Assembly: GCA_016808115.1 (NCBI GenBank)
Contig: JAEQBH010006428.1
Span: 1 to 64,000 of the forward strand
Direction of reading: 5' to 3'
DNA: 64,000 nt
Source: Tetrastigma voinierianum
Lineage: Eukaryota; Streptophyta; Magnoliopsida; Vitales; Vitaceae
The notes under the pieces were generated by a model. That model worked only from the letters and a program-made list of their open reading frames with translations. It was not told the origin of the DNA and ran no database searches. Of the stretch, positions 46,989-57,897 are shown piece after piece. How positions within the stretch are numbered: position 1 is the first letter of the stretch; every line of letters starts with the position of its first letter. Made by a program: the position numbers and the translations under genes.

Positions 46989-47750
46989 CCTTATTATGGC
47001 ATTGGAGATCATCACACTTCTATTCAGAGGATTAAAAGGTTAGTGAATGAAGGGGTACTCAATGCCTTGGACTTTACTGACTTTGAGACATGTTTGGATT
47101 GCATTAAGGGAAAGCAAACCAATAAGTCAAAAAAAGGTGCAACAAGGAGTAAACATTTGTTAGAAATCATTCATACAGACATTTGTTGTCCTGATATGGA
47201 TGGTAGTGATCCAAAATACTTCATCATCTTCAATAATGACTACTCACGTTGCATTATATTCAGATGTTTATTCATGACGGCTACTGGAAACCTTTAAGGT
47301 ATTCAAGGTCGAAGTAGAGAAACAATGCAAGAAGCAAATAAAGGTAGTGAGGTCAGATAGAGGTGGAGAGTACTATGGTAGGTACAACAGAACGGGCAGT
47401 TGACCGTGTCCATTTGCTAGGTTTCTTCAAGAGCATGGGATTGAAATAGCTCCAATACACTATGTCTGGGTTCTCCTGGAAAAATGGTGTGGCAAAAGAA
47501 GAAATTAAAACCTTAATGGACATGGCGCAAGGAGTATAAGAAGTAAGATTAATCGTCCCTAATTCCTTGCGGGATTGAGGCACTAAAGACAACAATGTGT
47601 ATAATTAATCGGGGTCTAACTAAGGTTGTCCAAAAGACGTCATTTGAGTTATTCAAAGGTTGGAAACCCGGTTTATAAACATATGCATATGGGATGCTGA
47701 CTTGAAGCAAGGATGAAATTATAATCCACAAGAAAAGAAACTAAACCCAA
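46989..47750 (+). pseudogene. D2 pre-integrase and integrase pseudogene
   Basis: The copia frame resumes after E: 'LLWHWR..HTSIQRIKRLV' (pre-integrase HH part), then 'FETCLDCIKGKQTNKSKKGA' (CC part), then 'LLEIIHTDICCPDMD' with the first catalytic Asp and 'NDYSRCIIF'. After a frameshift near 47290 come the sequences corresponding to 'FKVEVEKQ', 'VRSDRGGEYYGRY' with the second Asp, and a degenerate 'ENGVAE' region around 47480. The last part corresponds to 'FELFKGWKP' and the region before the RT linker. It would insert D2 DNA in the genome. Multiple stops. Confidence 0.8.
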
Positions 47751-47899
47751 GGACTATTAGTGTATCATCGATATAATGAAAATCCAAGGGCTATGATTCT
47801 ATCGGTCTCTTCCTACACCACTAGGATTGTGGAGTCGTTAAATGAAGTTTCTTCGGCAATGACTTAATCGATGGGAGTGGTCAAATCTATTACATTGTG

Positions 47900-49740
47900 T
47901 GAAAGAGATCACTATTAAGTCGAATTCTCCGGGTTCAATTCATATAATCGACCTTCATATACTCCTCGAGGTAAATCGTATAACCAACACCGAATCCACA
48001 ACTAACCTCAGATCACACTGGCCAAGGAACAACAAAACATTGAGCAACCGATTGAGCATCTGGTTGCACAAGAAGTTCCCCATGATGAAACAACATTAAG
48101 GAGATCTACTAGGTTTAGAAATTCAACTATTCCTAGTGATTATGTCATGTACTAGCAAGAATCGGATTACAATATTGGAGCTAAACATGATTCGAAAACC
48201 TTTTCAGATGCCATAAGTTCTAAGGAATCGGACTTATGGTATAATGCCATGAAAGATGAAATGGACTGAAGTGGTACCCATTGAGTATGGGATCTCGCTG
48301 AGTTGCCTTATGGTGTATAACCACAAAGTAAGTGGGTCTTTAAGACAAAGAAAGATTCACAGGGCAACATTGAGAGACATAAAGCAAGACCTGGTGGTAA
48401 AGACTAACTCAAAGAGAAGGAATCGACTAAATAGAGACTTTTTCTTCCTCAGACAAGGAAAGATTCTCTTCGAGTTATTATGGCATTAGTAGCTCATTTT
48501 GACTTAGAGCTGCATCAAATGGATGTGAAAACGGCTTCCTTAATGGTGAGCTAGAGGAAGCGGTTTACATGAAACAACCCGAAGGATTCTCCTCAAGTGT
48601 TGGTGATCATTTGGTTTGAAAACTTAATAAATCCATTTGTGGTTTAAAACAAGCGTCCCTTCAATGGTATTTGAAATTCCGTAAGGTCATCACTTCATTC
48701 AGTTTTGAAGAGAATGTCATGGATCATTGTATATATTAGAAGGTAAGTGGGAGTAAGATCTGTTTTCTTGCTTTAAACGTGGATGATATTTTGCTAGCAA
48801 CAAAAAATAAGGGATTACTATGTGAGGTGAAACAATTCCTCTCAAAGAACTTTAATATGAAGAATATGGGTGAGGCATCTTATGCCATTGGAATAAAGAT
48901 CCATCGAGAAAGATCTCAAGACATTCTAGGTTAGTCTTAAGAGACCTATATCAACAAAGTTTTAGAGAGATTTCGGATGAAAGATTGTTCACCGAGCCTA
49001 AAGATCCATCGTGAATGGGTGATGTGTCTGGGCCAGGACTGCTTGAAGAACGATTTTGAGCGGGAACAAATGAAGAACATTCCATATGCTTCAACTGTAG
49101 GAAGCCTTATGTGTGTTTAGGTGTGCATCAGACCTAACATTGCATATGTTGTTGGAGTGTTAAAGTGCTATTGCAGTAATCCGTATTAACCATCGAAAGC
49201 TGCAAAGAAGGTCATGAGATACCTTCAGGGTACAAAGAACTATGTGTTGGTGTTCAGACATACCGATAACTTGGAAGTGATTGGCTACTCTAAATTGATT
49301 TCATTGGCTGCTTGAACTCCAGAAAGTATACTTCAGGTTATGTATTTATGCTAACCAATGGAGTCGTGGCTTGGAGAAGCATGAAGCAGACATTGACTAC
49401 TACTTCCACTATGGAGGCTGAATTTGTATCTTGTTTTAAAGCTACCTCGCATGGTGTTTGGCTTAAGAGTTCGATTTCTGGCCTGAGAGTTGTTGATTCC
49501 ATTGAGAGACCATTGAAATTATACTGTGACAACTTAGCTACAGTTTTTTTGGCTAAGAATAATAAAATTCGAAATCGAAGTAAACATATCAACATCAAAT
49601 ACTTAGTCATCCGGGAACGTGTTAAAGAAAAGAAAGAGGTCATTGAACACGTTAGCACCGAAGAAAGGATGATAGCATCCTTTTACTAAAGGCATCCCAC
49701 CAAAGAGTTTAGGATCATGTAATCAGCGATGGAACTCGAA
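47900..49740 (+). pseudogene. D2 reverse transcriptase and RNase H pseudogene
   Basis: The linker 'ETTLRRSTRFRNSTIPSDYV' lies near 48090-48150. The RT contains 'LEEAVYMKQPEGFSS', 'KSICGLKQAS' and the active-site box NVDDILLATKN (about 48777-48810; the usual Y.DD Tyr is Asn). RNase H is open at 49312-49689: 'NSRKYTSGYVFMLTNGVVAW', 'TTTSTMEAEFVSCFKATSHG' with the catalytic Glu, 'LKLYCDNLATVFLAKN' with the catalytic Asp, and 'RSKHINIKYLVIRERV'. The final ADPLTK-type Asp motif is replaced (MIASFY, stop). The domain order and motifs are copia. Confidence 0.82.
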
Positions 49741-50034
49741 AGTCCATGATGTAATCTCATATCACGCATTTATTGATATTAATGAAGCTCTTATTCAATT
49801 GATGTTTCTCATATAGTTGTGCACACTTCACTTACTGTGATAGAGATATATCATTAAGTTTTTTACCCAAGATAAACATATGATTTATTCATAAAGGTTA
49901 AGGCTAGTGTTACAGGATAAATATATTATAATACATGGATGATAATATTCGCTATTAAAGGACCTATCGCCATGATTCATATATTTATTTCTTGATTTGG
50001 ATGGACATCGAGAAGTATGGACCAAGTGGGAGAG

Positions 50035-50387
50035 TGTTAATTTTCCATCCGTTAAGGAGCGTTTCTTTCATTAAGGCTAATTAAGAAAGGAAATTCAAAG
50101 CTTCAAAGTGGTCCATATGTTCCATAATACTCGTTCTAACGTATGCCCAATTAATTATATAACGGAGTTAAGCCTTTAAGGTGGAGGTTATGATGGAAAC
50201 CTCTATATAAGGAACGTAATCTTACCGCTCTTAGAGTCACTGTTGCTCACTCTTTACATCGAAGAATAGCACCATCGTTCTTGAGGAGTCATAGCATAGA
50301 AAGTCTAGGAATGTCCTCTTCTTACCGCAATGGTTGAGGTCGATTCGCCTTCGCTTTTAGTTTACGATAAAATGAATTTATCTAACA
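50035..50387 (+). repeat. 3' LTR of D2
   Basis: TGTTAATTTTCCATCCGTTA follows the polypurine tract AAGTGGGAGAG and the LTR ends TCTAACA. TATA context CTCTATATAAGGAACG lies at about 50204. ATGGC follows as the target duplicate of GTGGC. Confidence 0.85.
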
Positions 50388-51700
50388 ATGGCTCTCTCAT
50401 TAGTTTCCAAATAATGACAAATCTTCAAACAAAGAAATTCCATTTTGACAATCTCTGAGGTATCTTTTCAAGCCTAACCTTTCAATAACTAAATAACAGT
50501 ACAAGGCCGATTCTAGATCACTTGAAATTCCCACCCTTGGAGTCTTTGCTAAAGACAAACCAAAACGCATCCTTTTATCACAATTATGGGTTTCAGTAAT
50601 GAAAGTGATAGAAAAATTAATGCAATCGAGAAGAGAAAAACACTAATAACACTTTATATAATGAACTCTTTGAAATTACTAAAGCACTCACAAACTCTTG
50701 AAAAAGAAGTAAGAAGAAGAAGAAGAAGAATACAAGAAGGCTCAAACAAGTTCTTGGAACTTTGCCCAAAGACTTTATTTCCTTCCTCTCTCAAGAAATA
50801 TTTAGGGAAGTAAGATGGAAATAAATTGGATTGATCAAGCTTTTACTTTTCCATAAGATTTCTTAAAGAAGAAAAGTCACTCTTATATATAACACTCTTA
50901 GGGTTTAAAATCTGATTACAAAGAGAAGAAGACTTCTTGCCTTCCTTAACCTTTTGAGATTGTAACATCGTAAAACATAAATATATGTTTAATTCACACA
51001 TTAAACATATATTTAAGCTCAAATGTTACAAACTTATGATCTTTATCAATCTCATAAGTTTTGTAACAATCTAATCTTTATTCATATGTTTAATGCTCAT
51101 ATTAAACATGCTCTCAAATGTTAAAAACTTATGGTCTTCCTCAACCTATAAGTTTTGTAACATTTCATAAGTTTAATCCACCCATTAAACATGATTTATT
51201 CTAAAATGTTACAATCTTATGAGTATAACTCTTTTTACATTTAAAATATCATAAAAAGTAAAATTCTTTTTATACTTATTTTTAACCAACAATATGAAAA
51301 TATATAACAGAAAGAATAACAGATCGAGAGAGAAAAGAGTGGCAGAAGAAAAGAGAAGGAAAGTGGAGAGAGAAAACTGATTCTCATTGGTTACCGAAAT
51401 TGTACTAAGTCTCAGTTTATATACAACCGGATCACGTGTAAAAGAAGCCTAACTGAACTAATCATCTGCCTTAAGTATTAATTATAATGATTAAGCACTA
51501 ATGGTATCAAACTACTAACTAATCCTAACTGACTACGGATTCTCTAAAACCTTTCGTTAAACAATTTCTCTCCGTTTTGTTCAAATTTTCATTAAAATGC
51601 AGTATTTTGACGGTCGAAAAACCCAGAAACTTTTCTCGGTGCTTCACCAAAGAGAGTGTCTCCAATGCTCCATGATGAATGAGAAGACAATGAAACGAAA
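50388..51700. other. Intergenic stretch with a hairpin array
   Basis: No gene I can support. It has a GAAGAAGAAGAAGAAGAA-type simple repeat (about 50713-50730), AT-rich sequence and a short array of alternating inverted repeats (50981-51222, listed separately). The 50586-50813 frame is short and low-complexity and I do not call it. Confidence 0.5.
50981..51222. repeat. Array of alternating hairpins
   Basis: Two kinds of inverted repeat alternate. Type H: ATATATGTTTAAT, loop TCACAC, ATTAAACATATAT (50981-51012), with copies at 51083-51110 and 51171-51190. Type K: TGTTACAAACTTATGA, 12-base loop, TCATAAGTTTTGTAACA (51024-51068), with a copy at 51119-51162 and a lone left arm near 51207. All H loops are six bases. 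This looks like a repeated unit of about 80-100 bp. Confidence 0.75.
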
Positions 51701-52085
51701 ATGATTTCTAGATTAACCATATTCGAAAAATCCAAATCCACTGCAAATAGGTTTGAGTTTCATTATGGAACACAAATTTTTTCAGTAGAAAATTCTAAAA
51801 AATGGATGAATTAGGGGCATACAGAGGACAAGAGCTACATGATGAGTTTCATAGGAGTTTAAAGAGAAAGTGACATAAGAAAGAGTGACTGGTATGAAAG
51901 GTTCCATAGCGTATGTCCAGAAAAATGATTTTCGGACAAATAAGGAGCAGCTAGAAGACAAGGACTAAGAGACAGCTAATTTCATGTCTGATTCTGCTCC
52001 ATCTTCTAACAAATTGGCCGTTAAGGCATGGTATCATGAACATAACTACAGAAATTAGTATCAAAGTAAATAGACATCATTTGCC

Positions 52086-52092
52086 TATAAAA
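52086..52092 (+). promoter_or_regulatory. TATA box of chitinase 1
   Basis: GCCTATAAAAGCAATGCT lies 52 bp before the ATG. The same CCTATAAAAGC context is conserved upstream of chitinase 2, inside a promoter homologous over about 430 bp. Confidence 0.75.
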
Positions 52093-52143
52093 GCAATGCT
52101 CTTCTAACATAATTGAGCACTCAGACTGAAAACATCGCATACA

Positions 52144-53028
52144 ATGGCACTTCAGATAGTAATCTCATTGTCAATGCTCTCTATTGTAATGCTCATTCTG
52201 GCAAGAGGTTCTGATGCTGGTGGAATTTCCATCTACTGGGGTCAAAATGGAAATGAAGGAACCCTGGAAGAGACTTGTGCCACGGGGAACTACGATTTTG
52301 TGAACATAGCCTTTCTAGCAAGTTTTGGCAATGGAAAGACTCCAATGATCAACCTTGCTGGTCATTGTGATTCATACAGTACTCCATGCACTGGCTTTAA
52401 GCTCATTAGTTCATGTCAAGCAAAAGGCATCAAGGTGATGCTTCCATTGAGGAGGAGCAGGTGGTTACTACTTGCTCTAAGGACGATGCTAGGCAAGTCG
52501 CGATTTACCCTGGAACAACTTTGGGGCAGTCGTCTTCATCCACTATTAGGTGCAGCTGTTTTGGATGGAATTGACTTTGATATTGAAGGTGGAACAAACC
52601 AACATTGGGACGATCTCGCCAGATACCTTTCTGGATACAGCAAGAAAGGCAAGAAGGTGTACTTAACAGCAGCTCCCCAATGTCCATTCCCTGATGCTTT
52701 GGTTGGTGGTGCCCTTAAGACTGGCCTTTTTGACTATGTTTGGGTTCAATTCTACAACAACCCGCCTTGCCAGTACACTTCTGGGAATGTTGGAAACCTT
52801 GAAGATGCATGGAAGACGTGGACTTCAGATATCCCGGCCTCCAAGATCTTCCTAGGCTTGCCTGCAGCTCCAGCGGCAGCAGGAAGTGGCTTCATTCCAG
52901 TAGATGATCTGAAATCAACTGTGCTTCCAGCCATCAAGGGTTCTGCCAAGTATGGAGGTATAATGCTGTGGTCCAAGTACTATGATGATCAAACTGGATA
53001 CAGTTCTTCTATCAAGAGCTGTGTCTAG
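52144..53028 (+). CDS. Class III acidic endochitinase (GH18, hevamine-like), with an out-of-register central patch
   Basis: 294 residues, intronless. The family hydrolyses beta-1,4 links in chitin (and often lysozyme substrates) and is secreted for defence. Residues 1-25 are a signal peptide; the mature start is GGISIYWGQNGNEGTL. Six Cys match the three hevamine disulfides (C45, C75, C82, C91, C180, C209). The GH18 box LDGIDFDIEGG holds Asp144, Asp146 and catalytic Glu148. Tyr204 (QFYNNPP) and Trp276 (MLWSK) match substrate-site residues. Residues about 101-135 are unlike the family: where VMLSxGGG and the following helix should be, the frame reads PLRRSRWLLL. The expected peptide SKDDARQVA is found in another frame at 52476-52502. 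Frame is recovered by AAVLDGID, about three residues short. Gene or assembly error is unresolved; if real, the barrel would be damaged. Confidence 0.9.
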   Translation: MALQIVISLSMLSIVMLILARGSDAGGISIYWGQNGNEGTLEETCATGNYDFVNIAFLASFGNGKTPMINLAGHCDSYSTPCTGFKLISSCQAKGIKVMLPLRRSRWLLLALRTMLGKSRFTLEQLWGSRLHPLLGAAVLDGIDFDIEGGTNQHWDDLARYLSGYSKKGKKVYLTAAPQCPFPDALVGGALKTGLFDYVWVQFYNNPPCQYTSGNVGNLEDAWKTWTSDIPASKIFLGLPAAPAAAGSGFIPVDDLKSTVLPAIKGSAKYGGIMLWSKYYDDQTGYSSSIKSCV

Positions 53029-53783
53029 AACAAAGGATTGATCTCTGTTTCTTATCTGTTAATTCCTCTACTTGTATTACACCACTATTTCTAAAATATA
53101 TGCAGATTTGTTCTTTCCATGTATTTTTCCTCTGTTGAAATATTTTTCTTTCCCACATATCTTTTTAGCATTTATCATTTCTTGGAATCCTAAGATTGAT
53201 TACTCATTTGAAACAGTAGCTGGTGAAGAAAAAGAATGGGTTAACTCCGATGCTTAGGAAACCACAATTTCACTCATTCCAAATGCAACATGAAGCACAA
53301 TAAAAATTAGAAATCATAGCATTCAAGAATGGTGTGCAGCTAGTCTACATGACTAAGATAATGTTTCCTCATTCAATACAAATTATTATCTCTGACCAAA
53401 ACCATCTGGACACAAACAAACTGCATGTTTACCTCCACAGGAAACAAAATAAACCTCTGTGAAGATTTGGATGAATACATGTTTGTGCACCTTCAATTGT
53501 GAAAATCTGGATGCGTTCTGGAATTACCAATACAAAAACTGTAATTACAAGTACTTCAAAATTTTGAACAAGGATGATTGCTGTTACAAACCCAATAGCC
53601 AAAGCCTTGGGGACCCGAAAATCAGTGAGGATGAAGAAGACACCAGCCTGGCACAGTGAATACGTGTCAATACAGCCGGGTATCATTGAAATCTGTCTAG
53701 CATGAGAACAGAGTACATGAGAGCCGTGTACAGAATATTGTTGTTGCCGCGTGTCCTGATTTTATTGGTGGATTTTGCCTAGC
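53029..53783. other. 3' UTR of chitinase 1 and intergenic sequence
   Basis: 53029-53190 is homologous to the 3' flank of chitinase 2 (shared CTACTTGTATTACACCACTA and TTTCTAAAATATATGCAGA). Beyond about 53200 the two diverge because foreign DNA lies here. A short hydrophobic minus-strand frame (53429-53686) has no match I can name. Confidence 0.6.
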
Positions 53784-56501
53784 AAGCATGAATACGGACA
53801 CAACCACGGTGATACGATACGACGGAACACGGAGACACGGCAAATTCCAAAAAACTAGGACATGAATACAGCAAAGACACGACATAATAAAATAATAAAA
53901 AAAATAATTATCCTCACAAATATTATCCTTAAAAAGTAATTTAGATAAATAAAAAACATATGTTCAAACATTTTTCTTATAAATATTCAAATACTAGCAT
54001 AAGTTGTTGGGCATGGTGCCCTAAAAGCATGTAATTTGTATTGCTTTATGAAAACAATTTTCTATATTTGATTCTTTATACATGTATTGTATAATTTAGT
54101 AAATATCATAAAATCCCAAGTTTATTAATGTAACTATAATCTTAGTATATAAATGTGCTTATATGCTTATGATCAAGATTATAGATAATAAACTAAATCA
54201 GTCTTAGTAAATCAAAGTAGGGATCTTTGATCTATAATACTACTAGTACTACCCATCGAACATTAAGAATGCAAGAATCTTGATCCGGATTAATGATGAA
54301 TATGACATTAAAATGGAGGTGCTATGTAACTGATTATTAGACAAAGATCAGACATGGATTAAACTCTTAAATAATATAATCGCTACAATTAAGAGTTTAA
54401 ACCGTCACTAGAAATCATATGCGTATCGACATTAATCCCGAGTAACCATGGACTCCTCGTCTATTTCAATAGTGGCCTGATTCATAGTTACGGCCACTAT
54501 AAAACAGCCCAATACTTATGTCTTGTATGCCTACTGGTGATAAAGCGGCCGGAACATGTCCTACGTATATGGAATCCAATCTTCGCGAGGGAAGCCGAAT
54601 AATTGGTTCCTTAAATGTTAATTTGTGAACCGAACAGCTTTGAGCGCCTAATTTATGTCAGTTATAAATTAACCGTTCACTAAGTGAATTAATGGAACTT
54701 ATGACAAAGATATCACTAGAGAGGTAAAATGGTAATTTCATCTGTACTTCTAATGATGTGCACTCAATTCTTGGTGGATGGAAATGCATGTAATGACTAT
54801 ATCAATGTACTGCTTGAGTATCACTACGTAAATTATTCTGTAATTATAAGAGTTCGGTTTCAGATTTTTAGTGGAATAATAATAGGACTAATAAATTAGA
54901 TTAATTGATTAAAGAGTTTAATTAATTATCAAATTTATTAGAGCTTGGAATTACAGGTCCATAGGTCCTCGGGCCGCCTTTGTAAAACACTATACATGAT
55001 TAAATTAACAAAGAAATCCCTTGGAGGGCATAGTTGTAAAAAAATTGTTTTATAACAACTATGTAGTAATTATTGGATAATTAAATGTTAATTAATTAAT
55101 TATTGAATTAATTAATTAATAGTAATTACTATATGGATGAACGGTTAATTTGAGAAATTAATAACATTAATAAATTATTGAATTAATTAATTAATTAATA
55201 GTAATTACTATATGGATGAAACGGTTAATTTGATAAATTAATCCTATTTATTTTTGGTCACTTAATTTGAATTAATTTTAATTCAATATTTAAATATGTC
55301 ACTTGATTCAATGGTTGAGATTAATTCAAGGCATATTACAAATAGAGGCAAAACCCTAGGCGTCAAGGCGAATCGATATAAAAATTAGAGAAAAAGAGAG
55401 AACGAGTTTCACTTGTTTTGCCTCCATCTAACCTCTGGACCATGAGTTGGAGAATAATAAGAGTTCTAAAAACAAAACATTTGTTAATCTATACCCACAC
55501 TACCTTGTAGTGAAGAGGAAATGGATTGGAAGATCGTGGAAATGTAAAAAAATAAAAATAAAAGTGATCTTGAGTTGTTTAATCCCACGGCTTAAAATCT
55601 CTTAATTTGATTGAGATAATTCTTCTTTACGTTTATCGATTAGTATGCATGTACTCATAGATCGTAAAAAGAGTTTTATTAATTTTTAAAATTCCATCGA
55701 TCAAAATCTTCTCACAAGTAAACCCTGTTTTGAACTTTAAAACCTACATAAGTAATACTAAAACTAATTAAGTTATTAAATATGATATTTTTTTTTATAA
55801 ATATAATTAGTACATGATATTTAAAAAGTCATTTAATTAAAAGACTATTTTAATTTTTAGCCCTAATATGTATGTTGTGAAAAAAAAAAATCTGATTTTT
55901 GATATTTAATTTAATCATTTTCATAATTATTCAAAATTCATGTTTAAATTTGATCTCAAATAAGATTTGAATATTTGAATAGATTTTCATTGCAACGTCA
56001 ATCTTCATTTTGGCATTTTTGGCATTAAATATGTTTTTTTTTACAACTAAATATGGATTTTTTTTCTTTAATACATGTATTTTTGCTTAATTTAGTAATT
56101 TTTAGACTTAAAAAATATTTTCATCAAATTTTATATAATTTTTGCTCTACCAATATTTTTGTAAAAATATCCACCATATCTAAAAGAATGCCAAAGTGAA
56201 GAAAAAAGCCAAATAAATTTAAAAGGTTATGGTTTTTTAAGAATTAAAGTCGGATTGTAGTGTGCTTTGTGAATGTTATCCCATACTTTTTTTAAAAATA
56301 ACCTAAAGAAAAAAAACTCATAAAATATGTCCAACCGTGTCCTATTCGTGTCATGGTAGTGTCCGAAGCCTTTAACTTCTCATTTTGTCAATAACACACC
56401 ATGTGACGTGTCCTACACGTATCCAAAGCATGTCCGACACGTATTCGCGTGTCAGACACACAGAGACTTCAAGTCTTCACCCTGTATGCGTGTCCGTGCT
56501 T
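53784..56501. mobile_element. DNA transposon-like repeat with ACACGGACACG termini, containing a solo LTR
   Basis: Both ends are rich in GTGTCC/GGACAC motifs in opposite orientation: AAGCATGAATACGGACAC on the left, and ATGCGTGTCCGTGCTT on the right, whose reverse complement AAGCACGGACACGCAT matches the left with a small gap. The interior is AT-rich and non-coding. Without the 1.75 kb solo LTR it would be about 0.97 kb. No target duplication found, so the superfamily is not assigned. Confidence 0.5.
54005..55748 (+). mobile_element. Solo LTR, 1744 bp, with perfect 5 bp target duplication
   Basis: It starts TGTTGGGCATGGTGCCCTAA and ends AAAACCTACA (TG...CA). TAAGT flanks both sides exactly (54000-54004 and 55749-55753). 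There is no internal coding region, primer site or polypurine tract, so it is a single LTR left by recombination. A 65-70 bp segment (AATTATTGAATTAATTAATT...) is duplicated in tandem at about 55098-55160 and 55172-55239. The start resembles plant copia LTRs, but the family is not certain. Confidence 0.82.
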
Positions 56502-57400
56502 CCTTGGTTTTTGACGAATAACCTGAAATTTTAAGGTGACTTAATTCTAAGAATCAGTCATAAGATATATCCCTTTATTATCAAAGAATAGACTTCAAGT
56601 TGATAATAAAATAAAAACAAGAAGCAGAATGTTAGGGGTGATGTTCTGACAGTAAATGAAGAATACCAGGCATGAAAATAAAAAAGGTAACATTTTCAGT
56701 TTTCAACAAAATCCATCATTGAAAAAAGCGCCTTCTCCAAACAATACCTTGCACAATCCCATAAACAATTATATGAGCACTTGCTGTGGTTGCTCCAGAT
56801 TATCAAAAACCCTTTGATTTTGCTCTTTCCAAAATAAGAAAGGTAATTTGTCTGCCCATGACACACTCGAAAAATGAGAATACTGTAATTTCATGGGTCA
56901 AACTTTGAATTAAATCCATGCCTTAACCAACAACAAAGAAATCGAAGGAGGTTGTTAATCACAGATAACTTGAGCAGAACATGGAGTAATCTCTGACCAT
57001 TTACAGGAAAATCCCAATAGTTCTAGTAAAAGATGGCTTCTTATATGGATGCATTTGAGGATTACTTTTAGTCCAAGAAAGAAGGCTCCATAAGCAATAA
57101 ATTGCATAATGCCTGTGTCAAAGGGTAAGAAATAAAATAGACCATATTAATTTGCAGGTGAAAACGATTTTCTACATATGTCAACTACACTCATTGCAGT
57201 TGAACAGGACATTTTTGCATAGGTTATCTGTGAAAATCTAACCACATGTGAACACTCCAGATGAATTTCACTAATAATAACTAACAAAGAAATCGAACTC
57301 TAATCTTGTATATAGTCTATGAGAAGAGAAGACAAGGAAAAGGAAAAAGCTTGGAATATTTTAGGACCCATTACCAGTAGGGATAGCAAAATGGACAAAA
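56502..57400. other. Intergenic: retroelement-like remnant and the displaced 3' flank of chitinase 1
   Basis: 56690-56890 read on the minus strand gives 'WADKLPFLFWKEQNQRVFDN', similar to the end of plant non-LTR (LINE) reverse transcriptase ORFs; this is weak. 56914-57180 is homologous to 58978-59215, downstream of chitinase 2 (shared CATGCCTTAACCA, CGAAGGAGGTT, CATTTACAGGAAAATC), so it is the original 3' flank of chitinase 1, pushed away by inserted DNA. Confidence 0.6.
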
Positions 57401-57409
57401 AAGAAAATA

Positions 57410-57897
57410 ATTCCTTGATTAACCATAAACCCTACGAAAAATCCAAATCTTTGGTAGAAAATTCAGTAAAATGGACGAATTAGCGGCATACAGAGGACAA
57501 CAACTAGAAGACATTATGAATTTCTTACCATCTAGCCTGCTGTCTGCTTGAATCCCCCACTATTCATTGGTATCTAAAGAGAAAGTGACGAGAAAAAAGT
57601 GACTGGTATGGAAAGTTCTTTTGCATAAGTCCAGAAAAATGATTGTCTGGACAAATAACGAGCAGCTATAAGAGGATATGACTAAGAGACAGCTAATTTC
57701 TTTATCTGGAATCTGTTCCACCTTTCTATTAAATTACTGTTAAGGCACGATATCTTGAACATAACTACAGAAATTAGTATCAGAATATACCATACTTCCT
57801 TCTCCTATGCCTATAAAAGCCATGCTCTCCCAACATGTTTCAGCACTCAACTTTTCTAGTGACTCAAAGGCCTGTGAAGACTGAAAAACAGCATATA
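57410..57897 (+). promoter_or_regulatory. Promoter of chitinase 2
   Basis: Homologous to 51710-52143 upstream of chitinase 1 (shared AGTGACTGGTATG, GTCCAGAAAAATGATT, CTAAGAGACAGCTAATTTC, AACATAACTACAGAAATTAG). The TATA box is CCTATAAAAGCC (core 57812-57818), 80 bp before the ATG. Confidence 0.7.

Larger units (their letters stand above)
37342..50387 (+). mobile_element. Element D2: complete Ty1/copia retrotransposon, interrupted by E
   Basis: LTRs 37342-37668 and 50035-50387 (TGTTAAT starts; the 3' LTR ends TCTAACA). Flanks GTGGC (37337-37341) and ATGGC (50388-50392) are a near target duplication. The primer site TTTGCATCAGAGCC follows the 5' LTR and the polypurine tract AAGTGGGAGAG precedes the 3' LTR. 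The internal order is leader, gag, protease, [E], GAG-pre-integrase, integrase, RT, RNase H, which is the Ty1/copia order. All frames are broken. Coding sequence is clearly related to D1 but the LTRs are not. Confidence 0.85.

Noticed and set aside
53429..53686. Minus-strand hydrophobic frame of 85 codons between chitinase 1 and the DNA transposon
   Set aside because: No family recognised, no start context, and no support from a neighbouring exon; could be chance.
56690..56890. Firm call of a LINE element on the minus strand
   Set aside because: Only one short stretch (WADKLPFLFWKEQNQRVFDN) looks like the end of a non-LTR ORF2; no catalytic motif or poly(A) tail was found.
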